Positions 32,770 to 41,862 of a stretch of 64,000 nt of DNA are shown in pieces (the stretch's first letter is position 1; each line of letters opens with the position of its first letter). The translations under genes and the position numbers were made by a program. The notes beneath the pieces are model-generated. The model was not told the DNA's origin and made no database searches. It saw only the letters and a list, made by a program, of their open reading frames with translations. Origin of the DNA: Actinoplanes lobatus (GTDB lineage: Bacteria > Actinomycetota > Actinomycetes > Mycobacteriales > Micromonosporaceae). The stretch is from positions 7,808,501-7,872,500 of the forward strand of contig NZ_JACHNC010000001.1 of NCBI RefSeq assembly GCF_014205215.1, in the 5' to 3' direction.

Positions 32770-35700
32770 TCATCGTCCCTTGCGGACCGCCCGCATGATG
32801 CTGTCGATGGCTCTCTCGACGTCGGCTGCTCGCGGGGTCACGGCACCGAGCAGTGCCCGCAGGTCGACGCCGGGGTCGCGGGTCAGCACGCCGGCGAGCG
32901 CGTCCGGACCTGCTGGCCTGGTTGAGCGGAACCCCTGCCGGCTCGGCTCGGCGCGCGCTGCCGTCACCGACCGTGCCGCCTCCGTTGCATTGCCGGTCAG
33001 GTCGTAGAGGACCGCGGCGGCGATCCGGTGCGCCACGCGCACGGCCACCTCGCCGTCGGCCGCGCGCAGGTGGTTGGCGTAGTTGACGTGCAGGCGGGCG
33101 GCGGCCAGTGGGTCGCGGGTCGCGTACGCCCGGCGCAGCGCCGCGCGCTCCCCGCCGAGCGCCGCACCGGGGTCGCCGCGCCGGGCTACCAGCAGGTCCC
33201 GCGCCACGGCGACCGCCTCGGCCATGGCCGTGTCGCCGTGCTGGGCGAAGACCCGCTCGACTCGGCCGAGCAGCAGCTCGCACTCGTCGAAGCGGCCCAA
33301 TTCCATGAGGGCCGCGTTGTCGCTGAACCGGTAGTGGGCCCGCTCGTGCTCGTCGGCGCCCGCCGCCGCCAGCAGGTGCTGGATCCGCTCGTTGAGGTCG
33401 AGGGACCGCTGCCAGTCGTGGGCCGCCTTGGCCGAGCCCACCGCGCAGTGCAGCAGCGACACCCGCGACCGGTCGGGGTCGTCCAGATCATCGGCCCAGC
33501 GGTCGATCTCGGAGAGGCCGTCCCGGACGGCCGTGACGACGTCGTCGTGCCGGCCGAGGGCGTAGAGACCGTGGGCGCGACGGTCGAGCCAGCGGACGTG
33601 CTCGGCGCCCTCCGAGCGTCCCGCCCACGACTCAGCCAGCGCCAGCGCGTCGCCGGGACGATGTCCGCTGAGCAGCCGGTCGTGGATCTCGGCGGCGATC
33701 GCGTCCTGGAGCCCAGCCAGATCGTCGTCGTCCAGCATCTCCAGGGCCGCGTCCAGGTCACCGGCGGCGGCCACGGCGAATGTCGCATAACGCTCGGCGC
33801 TGCCGGTGCGCATCGCGACCTCCCGCATCAGGCCCAGGACCTCCCGGTTGTCGCCGAGTCTCTCGGCGATCGGCAGGGTCTCCTCCACCGCGCTCCACGC
33901 GGTGTCGTCGTCGTGGCGTTCCAGGGAGTAGATGGCCATGCCCAGCCCAGCACGCACGGTGGTGGGGTTCGGCGCGTGCCGGGTGGTGAAGAAGACCTGC
34001 GCCCACGCCGTCGCCATCAACTCGTTGACCAGGTCGCGGCGCTCGGCGCCGATCGCGTCACGGGCCGGCGGACGCAGCGCCGGGTCGGCGAAGGAGTAGC
34101 GGACGACGGGCCCGACGTCGGGCGTGTGCTCGGTGACCGCCTCGATCAGACCGGCTCCGGTGAGGGCGGCGGCGGTGTGAGCGAAGGACGGCAGGGGACG
34201 GCCCGGGAACGCGCTCTCCCACAGCGGCGCCCACACGCCGGAGACCACATAGGAGTAGGAATCGGCGACGTGCACCAGCGCCAGCAGGTCGAGCAGCAGC
34301 CGGGACGCCGGGGTGAGCGCGCCGAGCCGGTCGCGGGTCTCCCGTCGGTTCCGCTCGATCCCGGAGATCGCCTCGTCCAGCGGTCCGAGGTCTGCGGGGC
34401 GGGTCGCGGCGATGTCGTTCCGTGCGATGCGCAGCAGCCCCTCGCCCTGGGCCACAGCGCCACTCCTGATGTGGAGCAGTGCGAGGAGCATGACCGCGTG
34501 CGCGTGCAGCGGCCGGTCCTCGGCCCGCTTCAGGCCGTCCGCGGCCAGCGTGAGCAGCCGGGCGGCCTCGGCCGGGTCGTGCGTCTCGATCATCAGGCGG
34601 CCACGCAGGTAGCGGCACATCGCGATGCCGTAGCCGGACTCCAGCTCGTGGTAGGCCGTCTCGGCCCGCTCCAGCCACCGCGCCGAGGCCGGGAAGTCGC
34701 GGCGCCTCAGCGCAACGGCGGCCAGGCCACGCAGCGAGTTCGCCACGCCGAACCGGTCGCCCAAGCGCTCGTAATCCGATCGCAGCACACCGAACGCCGT
34801 CTCCGCCGCCGCCGGGTCGCCCTCGTCCGCGGTCATCTCGGCGAGCCGGTAACGGCAGTTGGCCGCGCCGAGGTCGTCGCCGAGGGTCTCCTTGATCCGC
34901 TCGGCGGTGCGCAGGTGCGTGCGGGCCGTGCCGAGGTCGCCGGCCTGCTGGACCGCCTGGCCGAGCGCGATGTGCGCGTCGGCCTGGCCGCTGCGCCGAC
35001 CGGCCTCGACGTAGCGGGAGAGGGCGCCGGCCAGGTGCTCCCGGGCCTGGGCGTTGTTTCCCGTACGCAACACCAGGGTGCCCAGGGAGAGCAGCGCGTT
35101 CGCCTCGCCCACCGTGTTGCCGGCCAGCCGGTAGGCGGCGATCGCCGCGCTGAAGTGCGCTTCGGCCTCCGCCGGTTCGCCGGCCCGTAGGCTCAGATCG
35201 CCGCACAGGTCGTGGGCGTTGCCGATCTCGGACGGCAGTCCGAGGTCCTCGGCGAGCTGCAGGGCGACCCGCGCCTCGCCGAGACCGTCGGTGATCCGGC
35301 TGTCGCGCAGCGCGAGCCGGGCACGCTCCTGGGCCACCGCGCCGAGCGCCTCCCGGTTGCCGAACCGCCCGGCGAGTCGCTGCGCCTCGTCCAGATGCGC
35401 GGCCGCCTCGCCGGGCCGGCCGGTGAAACGGCAGACCGTCGCGGAAGTCAACTCACCCTCGATGACCGCGATCGGATGCGCCGCCAGCAGCACGCCGCGC
35501 TGCTCCGGCGCCAGAAGCAGACCGAGGGCCGTACGGGCGCCCGCGAAGTCGGCGGCGGCGACCGCGTCGCCGCACCACTGCCGCCAGCCGGCCACGGCGG
35601 ACGGATCACGGAGCGCGAGCCGGTGGTACAGCTCGTCGACCGGCGATCCGATCCGGGCGAAGTGGTCGCGGGCCCGCTGGTGCAGGCGGGTCAGCGTCTC

Positions 35701-36864
35701 CGGGTCGTCGCGCCGCAGGCTCTCCAGCAGCGACGTGCGCACCAGCGGGTGCAGCGTGCGGGTCACCTCGCCGTCCCGGCCGGTCTCGGTACGCACGAAC
35801 GCATAGCGGTCCAGCGCCGTGAACCAGTCGTCTCCATCGGGTACGTCGTCGAGCAACGCGGCGACCGCGGCACGGCCGAACATCCGAGGCACCGCCGCAG
35901 CGGCCAGCACGACATGTGTGGCCGGTGGGAGCCGGTCGAGGAACACCTCGGGCAACCAGCGCTGCACCGGGTGGACCGCGGCCCGGCGGGCGATCTCGGC
36001 GGCGGTCAGGCCTGCGCCGGAGTCGCGGGCCGCGTCCACCGCGGCCGCGGCGAGATCGACCCAGCCGGGCAGGCCGCCGCAGGTGCGGTGGATCGCCGCG
36101 GCGAGTTCGGCGTCGCCGAGCCCCCGGGAGGCGAGCAACTCGGCGGTGTGGCCGGGTGCCCATTCCTCGAGCGTCACGTGTGTGGTGCCGGGCCGCACCG
36201 GCAGCGCCTCCCGTCCGGCCAGCACCACCCGCAGGCCCGACGCCGTCAGCTGGGGTAGCAGCCCGGAGAGGAACCAGGAGGACTGTCCACCGGAGGCGGT
36301 GTCGGCGACCTCGTCGAGATAGGTCAGCCGCTCGACGCTGTCGAGGAGGAGAACCTGCCCGGCCGGGCGGTGCGCACGAAGATCGTCGGCGAGAGCCCGG
36401 GTGAGATGGTCACGGTGCAGCGAGCGAACGCCCGCGGCGCGCACCGCCACCGGATCGGTGATCACCGTGACCGCCACCTGGTGCAGTTGAGCCCCGTCCC
36501 GGGCGATCAGGCTGACCGTGGGTACCCGCAGGTGAGCTTCGGCGAGCGCCGCCTCCGCCCGCTCCCGGGCCGCCCGGTAACTTTTGAAACGGGATCCGGT
36601 CCATTCCTCGGCCACTGCGGCGACGGCGTCGGTCAGCGCGAACGCGACGTCGGTGTGTTCCCCGGGCTGTGCTTCGACCAGGGCCTCCAGGTCGAGCACC
36701 CGGGCCCGGCCCGGACCTGCCCGCCGGGCCAGTTCGGCGAGCAGAAAGGACTTGCCGAGCCCGGACATGCCGGAGAAGGCCAGCACCTCACCGGCCGACC
36801 CGGCGAGGAACCGGCCGAACGCCTCCAGGGCGTTCTCCCGGTCGACGAACGCCGTCGAGCTCAC
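32770..36864 (-). CDS. STAND-type ATPase with TPR repeats
   Basis: A 1364-residue protein. The nucleotide-binding domain starts at once: FVDRENALEAFGRFL, Walker A GMSGLGKS (residues 32-39) and Walker B GQVLLLDSVERL near 170, with a winged-helix-like segment before residue 420. From about 430 onward are many TPR-like helical pairs (AEAHFSAAIAAYRLAGNTVG, AREHLAGALSRYVEAGRRSG, and more around 1000-1300). There is no C-terminal LuxR HTH and no obvious effector domain, unlike MalT or many NLR-like proteins. The start overlaps the small membrane protein gene (ATGA), which suggests that the two act together. Confidence 0.85.
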   Translation of the reverse strand: MSSTAFVDRENALEAFGRFLAGSAGEVLAFSGMSGLGKSFLLAELARRAGPGRARVLDLEALVEAQPGEHTDVAFALTDAVAAVAEEWTGSRFKSYRAARERAEAALAEAHLRVPTVSLIARDGAQLHQVAVTVITDPVAVRAAGVRSLHRDHLTRALADDLRAHRPAGQVLLLDSVERLTYLDEVADTASGGQSSWFLSGLLPQLTASGLRVVLAGREALPVRPGTTHVTLEEWAPGHTAELLASRGLGDAELAAAIHRTCGGLPGWVDLAAAAVDAARDSGAGLTAAEIARRAAVHPVQRWLPEVFLDRLPPATHVVLAAAAVPRMFGRAAVAALLDDVPDGDDWFTALDRYAFVRTETGRDGEVTRTLHPLVRTSLLESLRRDDPETLTRLHQRARDHFARIGSPVDELYHRLALRDPSAVAGWRQWCGDAVAAADFAGARTALGLLLAPEQRGVLLAAHPIAVIEGELTSATVCRFTGRPGEAAAHLDEAQRLAGRFGNREALGAVAQERARLALRDSRITDGLGEARVALQLAEDLGLPSEIGNAHDLCGDLSLRAGEPAEAEAHFSAAIAAYRLAGNTVGEANALLSLGTLVLRTGNNAQAREHLAGALSRYVEAGRRSGQADAHIALGQAVQQAGDLGTARTHLRTAERIKETLGDDLGAANCRYRLAEMTADEGDPAAAETAFGVLRSDYERLGDRFGVANSLRGLAAVALRRRDFPASARWLERAETAYHELESGYGIAMCRYLRGRLMIETHDPAEAARLLTLAADGLKRAEDRPLHAHAVMLLALLHIRSGAVAQGEGLLRIARNDIAATRPADLGPLDEAISGIERNRRETRDRLGALTPASRLLLDLLALVHVADSYSYVVSGVWAPLWESAFPGRPLPSFAHTAAALTGAGLIEAVTEHTPDVGPVVRYSFADPALRPPARDAIGAERRDLVNELMATAWAQVFFTTRHAPNPTTVRAGLGMAIYSLERHDDDTAWSAVEETLPIAERLGDNREVLGLMREVAMRTGSAERYATFAVAAAGDLDAALEMLDDDDLAGLQDAIAAEIHDRLLSGHRPGDALALAESWAGRSEGAEHVRWLDRRAHGLYALGRHDDVVTAVRDGLSEIDRWADDLDDPDRSRVSLLHCAVGSAKAAHDWQRSLDLNERIQHLLAAAGADEHERAHYRFSDNAALMELGRFDECELLLGRVERVFAQHGDTAMAEAVAVARDLLVARRGDPGAALGGERAALRRAYATRDPLAAARLHVNYANHLRAADGEVAVRVAHRIAAAVLYDLTGNATEAARSVTAARAEPSRQGFRSTRPAGPDALAGVLTRDPGVDLRALLGAVTPRAADVERAIDSIMRAVRKGR

Positions 36865-37262
36865 CGCGGGTCGGTCCCGCCAGGCAGGGCTGGGCCCGGC
36901 CGTGGCGGCGGGGGCGTCTCGGAATGCGACCGGATCACGATGCTGCTGCCGGTGATCGAGCCGCCGTCGCGTGCCTCCTGCCGGGTCCGGGCGGCCGAGC
37001 CGGGACCGACATCGACGTGGGTGTCCAGGATGTGGCCCCGATCGGCGAGCTGGACGTGGTCGGCGCTCTCCGGCGCGGGCGACTCACCGGCCCGTGCCAG
37101 CAGGACGGCCAGGGTCACCGCCGCGACGATCGCCACGGCGAGACCACCGGCGACGGCCGGGCCGGGACGGTCGGTGACGATGTTGGTGAGCATGCCGACC
37201 ACGGTGCCGGCAAGGACGGACAGAGCGGTGAGAACAGCGGTCCGGCGGCGCGCACTCCACAT
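36861..37262 (-). CDS. Small two-helix membrane partner of STAND protein
   Basis: A 133-residue protein with two membrane helices in the first 60 residues (AVLTALSVLAGTVVGMLT; AVAGGLAVAIVAAVTLAVLL) and a cytoplasmic tail ending in a proline-rich stretch (SETPPPPRPGPALPGG). The tail contains DGGSITGSSIVIRS, a low-complexity beta-prone segment that could mediate contact with the STAND ATPase. It is the first gene of the pair; its stop overlaps the ATPase start by four bases. GGGAGG precedes the ATG, and a promoter lies at 37289-37318. A membrane effector or anchor is the likely role. Confidence 0.7.
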   Translation of the reverse strand: MWSARRRTAVLTALSVLAGTVVGMLTNIVTDRPGPAVAGGLAVAIVAAVTLAVLLARAGESPAPESADHVQLADRGHILDTHVDVGPGSAARTRQEARDGGSITGSSIVIRSHSETPPPPRPGPALPGGTDPR

Positions 37263-37288
37263 CGGAACCTCCCGGGCTCCCCGCCATG

Positions 37289-37318
37289 GTAATGCCGCCT
37301 CGACCAGCCTGCCGTCAA
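37289..37318 (-). promoter_or_regulatory. Promoter of STAND operon
   Basis: On the minus strand TTGACG (37318-37313), an 18-base spacer and CATTAC (37294-37289) precede the ATG at 37262. The -35 box is strong; the -10 box is moderate. Confidence 0.55.
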
Positions 37319-37451
37319 CTGATACGTCCTGATCCCGTCATGGGGGCAGCGATCGGCGGCCGCCGACGCGCCGGGCAGTATCGTCCGCGATCGGAATTCG
37401 ATTCGGTGCCGCAGTCGATCAGAGGCGGCGGTGACCCGCAGGGTCGCCGTA

Positions 37452-37481
37452 GCTGACGGCCGGATCCTTCCGGCCGTCAGC
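37452..37481 (-). terminator. Terminator of six-gene biosynthetic operon
   Basis: GCTGACGGCCGG / CCGGCCGTCAGC, twelve perfect pairs with a six-base loop, begins 16 bases beyond the stop codon of the last gene (37497). It separates the operon from the STAND transcript. Confidence 0.8.
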
Positions 37482-37496
37482 CGGGCACGGGCCTGG

Positions 37497-38408
37497 CTAT
37501 CGCGTGCCGGTCCTGCGGCGGTCCTCGTCCGGGAGGCGGTCCAGGGCCGCCCGTACGTCCTGGGCGACGAACCGGACGAACCCTTCCGGGTCGGGGTCGT
37601 CCGGGGTGGGCTGCAACACCACACTGTCGGCCCCGGCGCGTGCCCATCTCCGGACCTGCCCGGCGATCTCGGCCGCGCCGCCGGTGACCATCCGGTCGAC
37701 CGGGCTGGGGTAGCCCCAGCGGTCCTGCTCCGCGGTCATCCGGGCCACGGCGCCGGCGCCGGTGGCCGCGTGCAGGTAGACGGTGATCCGGTGTGGGCCG
37801 CCGCGTCCGCCGGTGGCTCTCCCCCGCTCCACCTGCTCGCGCGCCGCGGTGACCTGTGCCGGGGTGGTGCCGCCGGTGAGGATGGTGCCGTCGGCCGCCG
37901 CGCCGGACAGGCGCAGCGTGCGTGGGCCCACCGCCCCGACGTGGATCGGCGCCGGGGCGGCCGGTGGCCGGTCCAGGGCGACGTCGTCGAGGTGCACGTA
38001 CCGGCCGTGGGTGGTGACGCGCTCCCCGGCGAGCAGGGCACGCAGCGCGGTGACGTACTCCCCCAGCAGTGTCATCGGCGATGCGGCGCGCGCGCCGACC
38101 TGGCCCATCCACTCCTGCACTCCGTGGCCGACACCGACGTGGACGCGGCCGGGGAACAGCCGGTGCAGCGTCGCGATCTCCATCGCGGTCAGCGCCACGT
38201 TGCGCAGCGGCGCCGGCAGCAGTCCCACCCCGATCCGTGTCCGCCGGGTCCAGGCCAGCGCGGCCGACGCGGCGGCCACACCGCTGGTGAGGAAGCAGTC
38301 CTCCCACAGCCACAGCTCGTCCAGTCCTGCCTCGTCGGCGGCCCGCACCACCTCCCGCAGACGTTCCGGCGGCAGCTGCGGGAGCACGACCGCGCCCAGG
38401 ACGGTCAT
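37497..38408 (-). CDS. LLM-class, probably F420-dependent oxidoreductase
   Basis: A 303-residue luciferase-like enzyme: VVRAADEAGLDELWLWEDCF, TRIGVGLLPAPLRNVALTAM, LHRLFPGRVHVGVGHGVQEW and GTILTGGTTPAQVTAARE follow the family pattern, and the C-terminal ADSVVLQPTPDDPDPEGF is usual for the F420-dependent branch. The ATG at 38408 overlaps the stop of the GT2 gene (ATGA). Last gene of the operon starting at 44169. It could carry out a late oxidation or reduction in that pathway. F420 use is inferred from the family. Confidence 0.8.
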   Translation of the reverse strand: MTVLGAVVLPQLPPERLREVVRAADEAGLDELWLWEDCFLTSGVAAASAALAWTRRTRIGVGLLPAPLRNVALTAMEIATLHRLFPGRVHVGVGHGVQEWMGQVGARAASPMTLLGEYVTALRALLAGERVTTHGRYVHLDDVALDRPPAAPAPIHVGAVGPRTLRLSGAAADGTILTGGTTPAQVTAAREQVERGRATGGRGGPHRITVYLHAATGAGAVARMTAEQDRWGYPSPVDRMVTGGAAEIAGQVRRWARAGADSVVLQPTPDDPDPEGFVRFVAQDVRAALDRLPDEDRRRTGTR

Positions 38409-39988
38409 GACCGGGCCAGGGCGCGGTCGGGGCGGGCGACGATCCGGCGATAGAGCTCCTCGGGGCTCAGGTCGTGGTACCACGGTGTCACCGGGCTGCG
38501 CTCGTAGCGTTCCATGCTGATCAGGAAGGCCAGCACGTAGGCCGAGCTGAGGGTCAGGAACGCCGCCGACCAGGTGGCGATGACCACGTGTTCGCCCTGG
38601 ACCAGGCGGGTCACCGCGAAGCCGAGTGCGGACAGTTCGGCCAGGGCGAAGATCCGGTACGCCCATTTCAGTCGCTGGTCGGTGGTGCGCGCCGTACGTT
38701 TCTGGGTGACCCCGAACTCGCGTTCACCGAGCAGGACCGCGGGCAGGGCGGCCAGCATGGGCAGGGTGTCGGCGACGGCGAACGCCTCGCTGTGCAGCAT
38801 GTGGTAGTGGCCGCGGCCGAAGCGTACGACGACCCAGATCGAGAAGACGGTGAACGCCAGGAAGGCGAGGCCGTAGACGGCGTAGGGCCCGTGTACCGGT
38901 GCGACGCCGGTGGTCAGGGCGGCCACCGGGATCAGCAGGTAGAGCAGGCGGTTGATCCCCTGGAGGTGGGCGACCATCGCGCTCAGGTAGTTGAGCCGCT
39001 GGTGCAGGGTCAGGCCGCGGACCCGCAGCGGCGAGTCGGGGTGGCGGAACAGCAGGTGCAGGCTGCCGATCGCCCACCGTCGCCGGGTGCCGTAGTACTC
39101 GCGCAGGTTCTCCACCTCGAGCCCGTACGCCAGGGGTGTCTCCAGATAGACCGACTTCCAGCCGCGTGCGTGCAGCCGCAGGGAGGTGTGGATGTCCTCG
39201 GTGGAGGTGTCCGGGGCGAAGCCGTCCACCGAGTCGAGTGCGCTGCGGCGCAGCATCGCCGACGTACCGGTGAAGATCGCGCTGTTGGTGGTGTTCTTCG
39301 TGGGCTGCACGCCGCCGTAGAACATCTCCTGTTCGTGCCAGCCGCCCTCGGCGCCGTGGCGGCGGCGGAAGGTGAAGGATTCGGTGTTGAAGAACGACTG
39401 CGGCGACTGTACGACGGCGACGTCCGGATCGTCGAAGTAGCCGAGCGTGCGTTCGATGAACTCGGGCAGCGGGATGTGGTCGGCATCGAGGGTGACGATG
39501 AACTCGGCGTCGGTGATGGTCAGGCCGTGGTTGAGGTTGCCGGCCTTGGCGCCGTCGCGGGCGGCCCGGGGCAGGTAGCGGGCGCCGAGCCGGTCGGCCA
39601 TGTCGCGGACCTCGTTGCGGACGCCGTCGTCGAGGACGATGACGTCGCGCACGCCGCGTACGCGAAGCGCCCCGAGGACCGTCGGTTCGAGCACGGGCAG
39701 GGGCTCGTTCACCGTCGGCACCAGGATGTCGACGGTGCGGGTCACCGGCGGTTCCACATCGCGCGGCAGCGGACGGGTCCGGCGGCGCAGGGAGAGCACG
39801 AACAGGGTGGTGGTGCCGACGGCGAACATCTCGGCGAGCCAGGCGAGCGGCCCGTACCAGACGCCCCAGTTGACGACGGCGGTCCGCCAGACGGCGAAGA
39901 CCGGGGCGAGGGTCATGAACGTCGCGAAGAGCAGTGGCAGGTGTGGCGGGTCCCGGTCGGTGACCTGTTGGACACGGTAGAGCGACAT
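38405..39988 (-). CDS. Cellulose-synthase-like membrane glycosyltransferase (GT2)
   Basis: A 527-residue processive-type GT2. Two N-terminal membrane helices (FATFMTLAPVFAVWRTAVV; LAWLAEMFAVGTTTLFVL) lead into the catalytic domain with VIVLDDG, VTLDADH, SSTEDIH-like TSTEDIHTSLRLHARG and RRRWAIGSLHLL, corresponding to D, DxD, TED and (Q/R)xxRW of cellulose-synthase-like enzymes. About five helices close the protein. There is no PilZ domain. It should add sugars at the membrane and may export or glycosylate the product of the cluster. A ribosome binding site (AAGGGGA) lies in the 12-base gap after the phosphatase gene. Confidence 0.85.
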   Translation of the reverse strand: MSLYRVQQVTDRDPPHLPLLFATFMTLAPVFAVWRTAVVNWGVWYGPLAWLAEMFAVGTTTLFVLSLRRRTRPLPRDVEPPVTRTVDILVPTVNEPLPVLEPTVLGALRVRGVRDVIVLDDGVRNEVRDMADRLGARYLPRAARDGAKAGNLNHGLTITDAEFIVTLDADHIPLPEFIERTLGYFDDPDVAVVQSPQSFFNTESFTFRRRHGAEGGWHEQEMFYGGVQPTKNTTNSAIFTGTSAMLRRSALDSVDGFAPDTSTEDIHTSLRLHARGWKSVYLETPLAYGLEVENLREYYGTRRRWAIGSLHLLFRHPDSPLRVRGLTLHQRLNYLSAMVAHLQGINRLLYLLIPVAALTTGVAPVHGPYAVYGLAFLAFTVFSIWVVVRFGRGHYHMLHSEAFAVADTLPMLAALPAVLLGEREFGVTQKRTARTTDQRLKWAYRIFALAELSALGFAVTRLVQGEHVVIATWSAAFLTLSSAYVLAFLISMERYERSPVTPWYHDLSPEELYRRIVARPDRALARS

Positions 39989-40000
39989 GCGTCGTCCCCT

Positions 40001-40774
40001 TCAGGTGAGGGCGGCCACGAGGGCCGGGTGCAGGGTGGGGCCGGCGGCCAGGACGCCGGTGGCCAGGGGTGTGACGGTGGCGCCGGCTTCCGCGGCGACC
40101 AGGGCGCCGGCGGCCCAGTCCCAGCGGGCCAGTTCGTCCTCGTAGTAGGCGTCGCAGCGGCCGGCCGCGAGCCAGCACAGTTCGAGGGCGGCGCTGCCGT
40201 GACTGCGTACGTCTCGGACCCGGCTCAGCAGTGCCCGTACGGTCTGCGCCTGCCGGTCCCGGGACGCGGATCCGTACGCGAACCCGGTCGCCACCAGGGC
40301 CCGGTCCAGTGGCACCGGGTCGTTGGCCCGGATCGGCTCGCCGTTGAGGTGGGCGCCTCCGCCGCGGGTCGCGGTGAACGTCTCCGACCGTGCCGGGTCG
40401 TGCACGACGCCGGCCACCGGTTGCCATGATCCGTCGGCGGCCTGCCGTTCGACGGCGATGCTGACCGTGACGTGCGGGGAGCCGTAGAGCAGGTTCGTGG
40501 TGCCGTCGACCGGGTCGATCACCCAGCGCAGTCCGGTGCGGCTGGTTCGGGTGGCGCCCTCCTCGCCGAGCAGGCCGTCGCCGGGGCGGTCGGCGGCGAG
40601 CACCGCGACGATCGCGGCCTCGCTCGCCAGGTCCACCTCGGTCACCGGGTCGGTGGGTGAGGATTTGTGCCTGGCCGGCGCCGTCGCCCCGGCGCGGGCC
40701 AGTACCGCGCCGCCGGCGTGCGCGGCCCGGACGGCCACCGTGAGCAGCTGCCGGGACAGCGCGGGATCCGTCAC
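40001..40774 (-). CDS. Inositol-monophosphatase-family phosphatase
   Basis: A 257-residue enzyme of the IMPase/FBPase fold. Metal-binding motifs are TDPVTEVDLASE, LLGEEG, DPVDGTTNLL and the closing WDWAAGALVAAEAGA. It dephosphorylates inositol- or sugar-phosphates; in aminoglycoside-type clusters such enzymes release the free cyclitol or pseudosugar. The GTG start at 40774 overlaps the stop of the upstream GT2 gene (GTGA). Placed between two glycosyltransferases, it may remove a phosphate from an intermediate; the actual substrate is not readable. Confidence 0.85.
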   Translation of the reverse strand: MTDPALSRQLLTVAVRAAHAGGAVLARAGATAPARHKSSPTDPVTEVDLASEAAIVAVLAADRPGDGLLGEEGATRTSRTGLRWVIDPVDGTTNLLYGSPHVTVSIAVERQAADGSWQPVAGVVHDPARSETFTATRGGGAHLNGEPIRANDPVPLDRALVATGFAYGSASRDRQAQTVRALLSRVRDVRSHGSAALELCWLAAGRCDAYYEDELARWDWAAGALVAAEAGATVTPLATGVLAAGPTLHPALVAALT

Positions 40775-41862
40775 GCCGGGTTCCCGACGCGGCGCAGTTC
40801 GGCGAGGATGTTCGCCCGGTACGGGTCGGGCAGCGCGTGCACCGCATCGTGTGCCCGGCACCGGTCGATGCTGCCGTCCGGGTAGGGCAGTGCCAGGCCG
40901 GCCAGGGGCAGCACCCGTACGTCGGTGGCGCCGGCGGGCAGCACGCCGGTGGTTCCGGCCGGTACCCCGGCGATCAGTTCGCTGCGGCCGTCGACCGTTG
41001 CCCGTACGACGGTGAGCGTGCCCGCCAGGCGGCGGAACTCGGTGTACCGCTCGTTGGCCTCGAAGTCACCGAACGCGCAGGCCAGTTCCACGTCCGGGCC
41101 CGGCCATTTGGCGAGGAAGCGCCGGTAGTTGGGTGTCTCGGTGCGTCTGTTGGCGGCGACGTCACGCACGTGCGGCAGGTGGACGCCGAAGAACTCCCGT
41201 CCCATGATGATCGGTGTGCCGGTACGCCCGACCCGGTACGCCCATTCCAGGTCTTCCACGCCGTACCCGTGGAAGTCGAGGTCGAACCAGAGGCGGTGTT
41301 CGACGACCAGTGGGCGGGGCAGGGCCACCAGCGCGGTCCAGGCGAACGACCAGGGGATGACGTGGCGGGCCGTGATGCGGGGGTCCTGCTGTCCGGGGCC
41401 GGTGGTCTCCAGGTCGGCGAGCAGTTTGCGGTAGTGCTCGAACGGCAGCGCCCGGACCTCGGTGACGTCGCCGGTGTTGTTGTCGTAGTCGATCATCTGG
41501 CCGACGACGCAGATGTTCTGCCCGTACGCGAAATGGTGGTGAAAGAGGTCTTCCAGGCATCGCGGCGGCAGGGCCATGTCGACGTCCATGAGCACCACCA
41601 CGTCGCCGGTCGCCTGGCGTAGCGCCTGGTTGCGGGCGTGGCCGACCTGCCAGGGTCGCGACGACAGCACGGAGACGATGTCGAGGCGGCCGGTGAACTC
41701 CCGGCAGACGTCGAGGTATTCGGTGCTGTACTCCATGGCGCCGACGACCACTTCGAACTCGCCGCTGCTCAGTGTCTGCTCGGCGAGGGCGGCCAGGGCG
41801 AGCCGCAGGTTGTCGGCCCGGTTACGGTACGGGACGACGACGCTGATCTTCGGGTCACTCAC
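40771..41862 (-). CDS. GT2 glycosyltransferase with galactosyltransferase-like end
   Basis: A 363-residue soluble GT2: ISVVVPYRNRADNLRLAL is the nucleotide-sugar start, GHARNQALRQATGDVVVLMD and DVDMALPP carry the DxD, and LWFDLDFHGYGVEDLEWAYR is the acceptor-side ED motif of galactosyltransferase-like (GT-A) enzymes. A C-terminal extension of about 100 residues (ELACAFGDFEANERYTEF, then VPAGTTGVLPAGATDVRVLP) looks like a separate small domain resembling part of a methyltransferase fold. The gene overlaps its upstream neighbour by eight bases and its downstream one by four. Confidence 0.8.
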   Translation of the reverse strand: MSDPKISVVVPYRNRADNLRLALAALAEQTLSSGEFEVVVGAMEYSTEYLDVCREFTGRLDIVSVLSSRPWQVGHARNQALRQATGDVVVLMDVDMALPPRCLEDLFHHHFAYGQNICVVGQMIDYDNNTGDVTEVRALPFEHYRKLLADLETTGPGQQDPRITARHVIPWSFAWTALVALPRPLVVEHRLWFDLDFHGYGVEDLEWAYRVGRTGTPIIMGREFFGVHLPHVRDVAANRRTETPNYRRFLAKWPGPDVELACAFGDFEANERYTEFRRLAGTLTVVRATVDGRSELIAGVPAGTTGVLPAGATDVRVLPLAGLALPYPDGSIDRCRAHDAVHALPDPYRANILAELRRVGNPA

